Positions 21,112 through 32,400 of a stretch of 64,000 nt of DNA are shown in pieces (position 1 is the first letter of the stretch; each line of letters opens with the position of its first letter). This DNA comes from Bathymodiolus brooksi (Eukaryota; Mollusca; Bivalvia; Mytilida; Modiolidae): NCBI GenBank assembly GCA_963680875.1, contig OY804575.1:104463505-104527504 (forward strand), read 5' to 3'. Below the pieces are notes generated by a model. It did no database searches. It worked only from the letters and a program-made list of their open reading frames with translations, and was not told the DNA's origin. The position numbers and the translations under genes are program-made.

Positions 21112-21300
21112 GGGGCGGATCCAGGATTTCAAGTTAGGGGGGGGCGCACTTAAAAAAATTGTGCCGAGCGGAGGGAGGCACGAATTTTTTTGGGGGTATT
21201 TCGTGTGAAAAATCACGAGTTTACACCAAAAAATCTTATTTTTTCCAATTTTAGGGGGGGGGGGGAAGCATGCTGGGTGTGCCCCCTGGATCCGCCCCTG
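21112..21300. mobile_element. hAT-like MITE copy 2 (CAGGGGCGGATCCAGG ends)
   Basis: Ends CAGGGGCGGATCCAGG / CCTGGATCCGCCCCTG are perfectly complementary. The interior has G-runs and CGCACTTAAAAAAATTG as in copy 1, plus a longer AT-rich centre. It is flanked by TATAA on both sides, in a TA microsatellite, so the target duplication length is uncertain. Confidence 0.8.
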
Positions 21301-21529
21301 TATAAATTTTGACTAAATACCTAACACTGTTAAAATTATAACAATAACTACCAACACACTAGAAATACTAAAATTGTTATTTCTGGTCGATATGTACATT
21401 GTATGTATCAGAACCTAAATACAAGTCAAAGCTGAGTTTAGAACAACTCAAAACTCAAATGTTTAATGATGTTCCTCTGTATTACATGCAAAACAAAATT
21501 TAATAATTATGGTACAGGTATCATATAGG

Positions 21530-21640
21530 ATTATGGTGTTTAACGGCCACTTTCAACAATGGCCAGTTTTATTGGCGGAGGAAACCAGAGTACCAGGAGA
21601 AAACGACAAACAACGACCCCTGGTGGTTGGATGATATTAT
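21530..21640 (-). repeat. SINE family 1, truncated copy
   Basis: Only the 3' third is left: TGGTGTTTAACGGCCACTTT, CAGTTTTATTGGCGGAGG, GTACCAGGAGAAAAC. Confidence 0.7.
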
Positions 21641-23764
21641 TATCTATTAACTGGTTTCTTAAGGAGTTGGTTGTCTCTTTCATTATATGTCTCAGGTTAT
21701 ATCATTTTACACTTTCCAAACCTTTGGATTTTATATGATATAACATCTGACTACGTGAATTATTGAATGCATATTTTGTGCATGTAACTTGGATTCTTAT
21801 TTGATCATTTAAGCTGTTGCAGTCATTATGTTTATATCCTAGCTTGACCCATTGTGGAATAAAATATCCAAAATATATAATGTTGCCTATTATAGTCATT
21901 TTTCTGAAAGAATAGTACTGTACATTTAAGATCACCTGACTTGTATAAATGTACAAATATTGTGGGGAAAATTGTAACCGCACAATTTAAAAAAAAATTG
22001 TCTGAGTTGAAAAAGTTCAATTAACAAACCTTGCAAACTTTTTTATTTAAAATTTGATTATATAGTATTAGATTTTCAATTAGTCATAATAATTAATATA
22101 AAGCTAGGTTTTTTTTCATTGTCAATATAAATTTTGAATTTATCTCAAATGTTTTGAAAAGTATAAAAAAAAATGGGTATTCTAATTTCTACAGGAATGT
22201 ATTTTACTTGATAATTCTGTCAATGGTCGTAGAAGAAGTCTACCCATTGCTTGGTAAATATATCATTTTTTTAACTCTGCAAATGACCAATGTCAGCTCT
22301 TCTGTTTTAAATTTCTAATTGTAAAATTTGAGATTGATAACCAATTGCAGTGAACAGTATAAATGTCCCATTAAGCAGTTTGACTCTGCCACATTTTTGT
22401 GCCTGACCCCGAGCCAAAAGGACCTGGATTTCCAATGCAGTCGTGGTATTTTTTTTGTGCTCATTGGTTTGGGGTCAGAGGTGGTTGTTGGTTTTCTGGA
22501 AAATCGTTGACCATCACTGTTTAAATTGTCAAAAGGTATATTATAATAGTGTAGAGATGGTAAACACCACTTTTTATTATTAGCATTGATTGGTTGGCTG
22601 AATCCGTTTTGCTTACAAGGAACTTGTATTGAGCAAATTTAATTGGTATCTTGATGCAGTGATTGAGTTGCACATAATTTACAAATCACAATCACCCGCA
22701 CATATCGCACATACACATATCGTAAAAGCATAAGAAATTATTACTTGTTAATTGATATGCAAAATCATATTTAAAAAAAAATATTTAGTACTAGGCCTAA
22801 TACTATACAATAAACTAAAATAAACAAAATATTCATAAAAATTTCCAACCATCAAAATCTTAACAATAACCTTATTTCTAAAATATATATCTCATAGTGA
22901 TTCATGTATATATATATAGGCATGAAATATTAGTATAAAAATACCAAGAATTTAAATTAAAAAAATTTCACAAGTAGATAGATATGCATGAATTACAAAG
23001 GAGTTCACAAATAAATGACAATATGGCACTTTAATTAAAACAAAATGAAAATACAATTAAAAATATATGTATAGATTACATAAAAAGTATATATTTGATT
23101 TACAACTGTTTTTTTTTTTTAATATAATATGTACATTGTATATACAATTATATTTACTTTTTAACATAAATAATTATACACAATATGCACTATATATGTA
23201 TACACTGTATATGCATATTTTTTTCACAACCTGTGAGACAGCTGACCAATTATCGGTACATGGAATAAATAAGAAAACTGGTTAAATTTTGACTATTTCA
23301 GGCTTTCCATTCCCTTGTTTAAAAAGAGTAAGTGATCGAAACACACAAATTAAATATTAACTTGAACTTTGACTCGACTTGATATAAGTGATATCATGCT
23401 CAAATATAATGAAAATCATTTTTAAGTACAGAAGTTAGGCAGAGCACCAATTGCTAACCAAGAATGGACAAGACTGTCATACTATTTTACATAATTATGG
23501 TTGCATAAAAAGTTAAAACCAATCTATGCTGGCATATGCTGCCATATTGTGTGTGTTCAATGATTTTATGTCATCATGTGAGAGGTATTTGTTTTGTTTT
23601 GTTGATATTGATAGAATTGTTGACTATGACAGATTAAATTTTCTTTTCATAATATGATTTGCATAAAAATATACTGCCTTATCTAAAAATAAAAATCCTG
23701 AGTGAAGAAACACAAATTTATAACCCAAACAAATTTCAAATTCTATAATCTGTGGATTTAAGAA
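21641..23764. other. AT-rich non-coding stretch
   Basis: No gene recognised. 22380-22510 shares the pattern GGACCTGGATTTCCAATGC with 47600-47640, so a second, diverged dispersed repeat is likely. TA-rich microsatellites occur near 22900 and 23150. Confidence 0.45.
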
Positions 23765-24010
23765 GTTAATAGTCATTTTCAACAATATCTTATATAAATG
23801 TATAGATATGGTCAGTCTTAGTTGGTTGAGGAAACTTGGGAGAAGACCACTAACCTTCTATAAGTTAGTTACTGAAAAACTTTACCACAAAAGAGTGTGC
23901 ATAGTAAAGCTTGTCACATTCAAACCTTATTGATGATAGACACTTGATACGAAGGTAGATATAGAAAACTATGATCACGGTCACAAATGACCTTAATGTA
24001 AAGTACTGGT
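23765..24010 (-). repeat. SINE family 1, old diverged copy
   Basis: Blocks are recognisable in order (TTTTCAACAATATCTTA, GGTTGAGGAAACTTGGG, AAAACTTTACCACA, ATTCAAACCTTATTGATGAT, TATGATCACGGTCACAAATG) but with many substitutions. Confidence 0.6.
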
Positions 24011-24293
24011 CTAACAGTCATAAGACTTTCCAGTAAATTGTTTGTACTCATACTTGAAAACCGACCAATCGGTCCTGTATCTACCGTAACAAATACATAT
24101 TTCTCATTTGACGATTCTGGCCATATTATTTAATCTTATCAGATAAAACACAGATATACCATCAAATAATGACATAAGAAATGAGCACGGCTGTGTAAAC
24201 AAAGTACACATAATTCTATTAAAGTCTTTTCAATTCAATTCATCAAAACCATTGGCAAAAAGTAATCTTTGTATGCAAGATCTTTTTATGTAC

Positions 24294-26410
24294 CTAAATC
24301 TCGGTTTCTACGGATTGTTGCTTGTTTGGATTCTGAAGTTGAAGTACACCACCATGAATATTTTCCCTGCTGCCATGATGTAAATTATCTCTACTTCCCC
24401 TATAGTCCTGTAGATTTTCTCTGCTAGCGTGGTAACTTGGTGGACCCCTGTTGTCATAGTATTGATCTAGATTCTCCCTACTTCCGTGATAACCACTAAC
24501 GTCTTCCCTGCTCCGGTGTGGATCAGCAATATTTTCTCTGCTCCTACTCCGATTTGTAGGAGTAGTAATATTTTCACGACTTCCAGAATATGGGTAACCT
24601 TGATCAGCAATATTTTCTCTGCTCCTACTCCGATTTGTAGGAGTAGTAATATTTTCACGACTTCCAGAATATGGGTAACCTTGATCAGCAATATTTTCTC
24701 TGCTCCTACTCCGATTTGTAGGTGCAGTAATATTTTCACGACTTCCAGAATATGGGTATCCATGATCAGCAATATTTTCTCTGCTCCTGTTTAGCCTGTT
24801 ACTAGGATTAGCAATATTTTCTCTACTTCCACTATATGGGTAACGTGGAGAAGCTAAGTTCTCTCTACTTCTGCTATGTGGACTATCGTAATCTATACTC
24901 GGATAGCTATCCTTCATGTAATCCATATTTTGTAGGTCTGCCAAGCGGTTACTGCTACCTTGTAACTGGTTTGAATAGTCACTAGCTAGTGATGGTTGAT
25001 CTGAATGAGTGGGTTTTGACAAATCATTCTGTGGTAACGGAATATTTAGCTTCTTATTATATTGCTTGGTCAGGTCTTCATGGCTGCCAATGTATCCCTG
25101 ATTATTGTGACAAGACTCAAAAGACGAGTCATTGAAACTTTCATCATCGCTATCTTCACTTGCACTGGTCTCCCGTAACTTGTCAGCCAACCAGTCTGGT
25201 TTCTTGTGAGCAAAATTAAGATTTTCACGACTCAGGTGAAGAGGTGCAGATACTGGTTTATTATCTTTCAATTTGTCTACATAGTCTCCCACACTGCTTA
25301 CATTGCTATTTCTTGATGATCTTGCACGTGGCACAGGTCTTGGTTTCTGTGGTGTAAGGTTTGGTGATGATCTGAAAGGCGAGTCTTCAAAAGGTGGTGG
25401 TGGGGTTGGGGGATTTCCTTGTGGACTTTCTGGTTGTAGAAAACTTGACAATGATTTGGCCCTGTTAACACTCGGTGTATCATCATTTGCGTAAATGTTT
25501 TCCATGGATGGCGATTTTTGCAGGCAGTTTATCTCGTTGTTAATTTGAGAAAATTTTGTTGGGTGAAATTTGACGGTGTCTGCATCACCTTCATTTTCTG
25601 TTGTGATGTCATCAAATTCATTTGTTGAATATCCATCGAAAGTATCATCTGTCATTGTGTCATGATAATCGTCTGGTTTTATCAATTTCCTGTCTAAAGA
25701 TGAACCTGGAGAATCACTAGGTTTCTTGTAGTAATCCTTTTGTTTGTCAGCAAGTTCTGCTAATCTTGGATTTTGCATTTTATTCGGTTGTCTTCTATCA
25801 CCTAGTCCTGTCCTTGTTGGACCACCAAGTCTGGAAGAATGACTGAGACTATCTTTCGAACGATACTTATCATCCAAACGTTCTCTTGATCTTGAAACAC
25901 CACTGGGAATGTCCAATCTGTCTCGGGATCCTTTGAAAGTATGACCATTCCTCATCTTGTCTCTAGAATCAATTACGTTCTCGAGATATTCCCGCGATCT
26001 GTTAATATTTTTGTGCATATCATTTCTTCTCTCATCCACACCGATACCCGCAAGAGTAAGCGAGTCATCAGAATCGTAAATCTTATGCTTAGACGATGTC
26101 ATTGAAGATGAATACTTGTCTGATGCTGATCTGGAATCGTAACCTCGTCTCTTACGGTGTGCATTTTCCGTTAGTATACTTAACTGAGACCTAGTGCCCA
26201 AGGTCATCCTACTGTTATGCAATGATGATTTACTATATGATGAACGTATAGAAGCAGCTCGTTCAAATCTCTCGTCCTTTCTACGCTTAGACTTGACATA
26301 CCACAGGATTATCAAGATAATAATAATAATCAGACAAGTACCAAAGACGCCAGCCGATATTCCAATAGCCAAAGCCAGTACATCTGATCCTGGTGCAACT
26401 ATGTATGGAT
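24294..26410 (-). CDS. bark: bark exon 15: membrane span and cytoplasmic tail
   Basis: Begins [10 protein letters not shown] after a TTTCAG acceptor. A 28-residue hydrophobic span ([19 protein letters not shown]) follows, then the stop-transfer [12 protein letters not shown]. The 666-residue tail is Ser/Arg/Asn-rich and carries about 20 S-R-[ED]-x-[LIV] motifs. It also has a proline-rich stretch ([14 protein letters not shown] ... [13 protein letters not shown]), acidic clusters, and a C-terminal VETEI that fits a class I PDZ ligand. The stop is TAG at 24294-24296. Confidence 0.92.
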
Positions 26411-29400
26411 CTGAAAGTAGATAATTTAAAATCATATGAATATTTTGAACTTATAATAGTTTTTTTTTTTTTTAATTTAGACAAGAAATCAAGATTGTAA
26501 ATGTCTGTGATTTCACCAGCAATAATGTTAAAGTAGAGATTCTTTATTATAATTTAAAAAAAAATATGTTTCCATCTTTTAAAATTACATCCTCAGTTGG
26601 ATCAATAAACCTTTGAAACTATAAACTGAGTTTTCAAATTTGTTGATTTCACTAAACAAGTTATTGTTACAATACATTATCCATATATTTGATATTTTTA
26701 ATGGCCTAATTACCTAATTCTCTTTGTTATTGAAGAAAAACAGAAAAGTCAAATGATCAGCCAAAAATAATAACAATCAAATTAATAATGTTTCTCAAAT
26801 AAAATTGTACCCTATTTAACTTATCAGTAATGAATTACAGATTGTGGTTCTGAAATACAAACACTTAAATATAGTGAATACCATTTGTGTATATGTCAAC
26901 AGGGGGGAAGGTTATGGCATTTAACGCCACTTTCAACAATATTTCAGTTATATCATGTCAGTCAGTTTTATTGTGGAGGAAACTGGAGTACCCAGAGAAA
27001 ACCACTAACCTGTCGCAAGTCATATGTCAACAGGTAAATTGACGAGTTCTAGTCAACAGGTAAAATATACTTCCTATTGAAGTTTCCATGAAGATCGATT
27101 GATTGAAAAATGAAGTAGATATGTGCCACAACCAGGCAAAACACAAAAGATCAAGCGGCCATGCCTGAGGCATCAAATATATCTATTAAAGGATCTAGAT
27201 GTGATATAAGTAATGATGGTTCATGGGTCAATATTGATAGTTCCGAGATAAGAATTTAAGTCCTGCCTCCTTAGCAATTGTTGCTATGCGACACAAGCTT
27301 ATCGGTTACATTTTCAAAATGGCTGCTCAACATCCCAAGCTCGCATCCAATTCTTTAGAAAAAATTCCCGATAATATCGCAGTTTCATTCTTACCCGACT
27401 TTGAATCGTTGTCCAAAAAGGCGTTAGAAAAGGGTTTAAATTATTTCACCCAAGGTTATATCCACAATATTAAAAATTCGGAAGCACGTGGAACCATGCG
27501 TGTGGATGCAAGATGTTGGCGGTCAATGAGAAAAAGTCAAGATCCATGCAACCTTCATGTCGAAATCGGCGATGACAAACTTTCAGAATCGTACTGTACC
27601 TGTAAAACTTGGTATATAAATCCTTTATATTTTTGTTGTTTTTCTTTCATACAGCTTCAAGGCTAATTCAAACGATAAACAATAAATACCATTGTCCATT
27701 CTACACAGCGGGTTGTGCACGCGTATGTGTATAATACAGCACATGCTGATCTAGAACAATTGATATTTATCAAAGATAACGTCTGTTTACTAAGTTCATA
27801 ATCACTGAATTGCTCTGATTTAAGATAATATTATCTCTTTTTTTTAACAAATAATTAATTATGCACAAACAGGATGAAAACGATCTTGAAATTCTTCCTT
27901 CATTCATTCGTAGACACGTGAAAATAATATGAAATCAATTCTTTTGTATTTATATAAATCTAATACTCATGTGAATATTAATTTCTGCTGAGAAAGTGTT
28001 ATGTATTTGCGAAAAAATACAACTTTAAGAATGATAAGAGGACGACCATTTGATTTGGGTGTACATGTGCATGTGAGGAAAAAAAAGGGGGGGGGGGGGG
28101 CAAGGCAATGGGCGATTTTGTAAATAAATCATTTATTCTTGATGCCAGTGAAAATAATTAATTTAATATTACTTAACGAGAAAATAAATAATTTGGCCTT
28201 CATGTAGTTTAGGGGGCTCTATAATGCCTCTCAAACATGAAGGGACTCAATGATACATCCGATGAACTAAATATGTAGTTTAAATGTCTACATTTTTTGG
28301 ACCTCAGAATAATAAATAAGCAATCTTCATTTGACAGTTTTTTAATGTCTTTTGGGATATCGCTCATCTGAATTGCATGTCCCCCATGCACATTGAAGCA
28401 CCATTTCGGCGATATAACTAGCAGAATTTATATATAGAACTACGTTCCCACAAATACACAACTCGGTTTGTTTGTGGGACAAAGATGGCATCACCTGACC
28501 TCATTAAAAATGTGGCGCACTGATTGGTCGGTTATTTTAGTCTGATTGACGTCTCGGAAGCATGAATTGACAAGCTGATAACAATGCATATGTAAATGAT
28601 AGTTAGGATATGATTATGTATATGATAACGAATATGCATTTGAAAATGAATATGCAAATAATAATAATATGTAAATAATAGTGTGTATGCAAATGAATAC
28701 AATATACATGATACAAACAGGTATATAAAATGCATGATGAAATGATAATAATGCAACAAAGATCTTGCAATTGAAACGAACATATAAGACCATCCTATAC
28801 CCCCCTCTTCCTTCGTCCCACTTTTAAGTCCTAACTTGATAAAACATTGTGCATGTGATAAGATGACCAATAGATTACCCTTTAGATTCAGTACATTTTT
28901 GCATTGACAAGGCAATAAAACTAAAAGTTTGAAGAATTCAAGCTTCTAAATGTAATGATTTCAGTTTACACCTTTCATATTACATGCATATGTATATGGT
29001 ACAATTAGCTAATTAGAATAAAATATTTCTCAAGTACAGTGAGAAAGTCTGTGGTATTGTATTATATAGAGGAATAATAGAAGCCATGAATCTCCCGAAT
29101 TTAGCATCATATCTCCAGACTCTCATCATCCATTTCCCAATATCATTCAAGGAGCTAGGGTTATGGTGTTTAACGCCACTTTCAACAATATTTCAGTTAT
29201 ATTGTGGCGGTCAGTTTTAATGGTGGAGGAAACTTCAGTGGTGATAGGCACTGATTGCATAGGTAGTTGTAAATCCGACTACCATACGATCATGGCCATG
29301 GCAGCCCCCCCAACATCATTAAACCCTTCCTTCCCTCTTGTTTAATAATAACAACATTTCTATTACCTCTTTCACATACGAATGGTAAGAGTTTTCTATG

Positions 29401-32400
29401 ACATTCCTGCTCTGCTATGATATAACTATCTTGGAATGCACTGCAGTAACCTTTAGAAACTTCTGCATACACCCAAACCCTAAGAGTACCGTCATAAACG
29501 TTTTCTGTCAGTCGTAGCAAATAACGAAGAAAATTCATCTTATCGTTAGAATCTGCTAAGTATCCACCAGATGCCTAAAAAAAACCAGAAAAAAATTACC
29601 ACTAAGTAATATTAAACAACCGGTAAATAAGTAACTTCATACAGTGAAACATGTCTAAAACAAACCTCCTTGGGACCTACTTTTGTGTTTGGAATATTAA
29701 AACATGTCTAAACCGAACCTCCTTGGGACCTACTTTTGTGTTTGGAATATTAAAACATGTCTAAACCGAACCTCCTTGGGACCTACTTTTGTGTTTGGAA
29801 TATTAAAACATGTCTAAACCGAACCTCCTTGGGACCTACTTTTGTGTTCGGAATATTAAAACATGCTTAAACCGAACCTCCTTGGGACCTACTTTTGTGT
29901 TCGGAATAGACAGGTGTTCAGTTTATACAGGTTATATTAACACAATTGACATGTATTCTAAAAGCTTAAATTTGGTTATTTTTTCAAAGAACTGCTTTAC
30001 TTTGTACCCAGCATATAAAAGCTTACTGTATGGAAATACATTTATGTACAGTACCTAGATTTGTATTTCTGGTTCTGATGTTTTAAGCTAATATTAATCT
30101 AAAAGCAATCTACCGAGAAGTTTATATCTCAATAATTTTGTTTTCTACATTATTTACCTTGCAGAATTCAATGGCATCATAATATGGCAGAGCTGCACCC
30201 ATGTATCTGTAACATCTCTGATCATTTAACCTCCATCCAGGTTCACATTTACCTGGAAAAAAGTAAACATTTGAAAAATTTGGTGTCTCTTAAACCTGAT
30301 AAGCCAAATACTGTTTTATAATACACTTCTGTGTTTGTATTGTGTTATATCTTTTTATACTTCTCTAATACATTAAACGTTTCTGTTAAATTGTTTTCAA
30401 ACTATAATTAAAACTTTTATAAAAAGAAATGCTCTTTAAAAAAATGTCCAATATAAGCCCAGGAATATATGCCATTTAAACCTGAGGTCAAAATACATGT
30501 AGATTACTACTCCAGAAATGTACAATGCTTTGTTCTTTGTATCATTTACCTGACGATGTGTAGGTTTTTTTTAAGATCATTATCTGTTATGAGGTTTTAC
30601 GAGCAGTCAATAAATGATATAGGTTGTGTTCAAAATAATAGATGTAGTGTTCTGTGGTTCGAGGTGAGAGGTGGTTGTTCGTTTTGTTGATATTGTTGTA
30701 ATTGTTGACCAAAGATTAATTTTGCTTACATAATATTTCCTTTGACCAGTAGAGTAACCTCCCCCTGACGATTAGGATAAATATAATCTGCCAGCAATAA
30801 TTTTATATATGGCCTATGTAAATATGATTAAACTTTCTTTTCATAAGAATAATGAATCCTTTACTTTCCATTATTTAAAAAAAATAGGGGAAATAATCAT
30901 GGAGGAAAAGTGAATATAGACAAAGATTTTCTAAGAATCTACAATGCTTTTGTATTTTTGTACAACATTCTATTGTAAAATCTCCAAATATTTCAGTATC
31001 AGCTTCATGTTGTATAATTTTTTTTTAAAGGATTAATGTTATGTGTACTGTAATAAAATGCAAATACAGTACCGGTAGTTCTCTGCTTAAAATGCCATCC
31101 CTCCTTCAATGAAAAAAGCGTACTTATTAGAGGAGTTACCTTTCTTGATTAGAACAATTTAGTAGTAGTTTACTACTATCTCAGTGCATCTTAAATCTGG
31201 TCTGATAAGGAGGAAAGGCCTTATTAAAGGAGTGACCTTTCTTGATAAGAGGGGTGGCCTTAAGTGGGAGGGGCCTTATTAAAGGAGTGACCTTTCTTGA
31301 TAAGAGGGGTGGCCTTAAGTGGGAGGGGCCTTATTAAAGGAGTGACCTTTCTTGATAAGAGGGGTGGCCTTAAGTGGGAGGGGCCTTATTAATGGAGTGA
31401 CCTTTCTTGATAAGAGGGGTGGCCTTAAGTGGGAGGGGCCTTATTAATGGAGTGACCTTTCTTGATAAGAGGGGTGGCCTTATTAATGGAGTGACCTTTC
31501 TTGATAAGAGGGGTGGCCTTAAGTGGGAGGGGTCTTATTAATAGGAGACTACTATAGTAGTAATAATAGTCTATGGGATCATTGTCTCTGTTACTATGAC
31601 ATAACAAGGTGGGGTCGTCTTATCCCAAGTTACCAAATTAAAAAAGGTAAATTTTATTTTTCTCAAAAATAAAATGACAATCTTCATTCTCAATAAAAAT
31701 TTATTTTGATTTCTGATAGTCATAAAATCATGATTCCTGGAAAATAAAAGGATATAATCTGGGCCCCAAAAACAGACCTTCTCTCACCCCCTTCATTACA
31801 AGTCATATAAATTATAGCAACATACCATCTATCATTGACATGTTGGTAACCTGAATTGGTAAGTAGTTAACAGATATTAATGATCTATTATCTCTGTTGT
31901 CCCAGATTCTACCTAGAACAAAGTTTGACCTCTCTGACCCCCACCAGTTCTCTGTAGCATCTACTGGTTTAGACTGGATAGCCACCCCAGATATAAATCT
32001 GTAAAATAAAAGATAAAAATCAGATTTCAGGATAACTTAATAATCTTAGATTGTTTAATGCAAGGCAATTCATTCCCATTAATGTACATGTACCAAATTT
32101 TTGGAACAATTCAACAAACACATTTTTCAATTAGACTCAAACTTAAAATGGTTGGTTTATGGTGTTAAACACCACTTTCAACAATATTTCAGTTATATCG
32201 TGGCGGCCAGTTTTATTGGTGGAGGAAACAGGAGTACCCGAAGAAAACCACTGATCTGTCGCAAGTCATTGATTACACATGTAGTTGTAAATCCAACTAC
32301 CATAACTACCATACGATCATGACCACGACAACCCCAACTTAAAATGGAGGTGTTAAATTAACACATGTAATCTTTTACACATATACTATGTACATTTAAT

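Larger units (their letters stand above)
26411..29366 (-). other. bark intron 14
   Basis: About 3 kb. It contains a SINE copy (26910-27021), an antisense SWIM-like exon (27319-27611), a G-run near 28087-28100, a stretch of short repeated ATATGCAAAT-like motifs (28580-28700) and another SINE (29158-29312). Confidence 0.75.

Noticed and set aside
24467..24794. 101- and 102-codon frames over the SREN repeats
   Set aside because: They are other-frame and opposite-strand shadows of the 81-bp coding repeat of bark exon 15.
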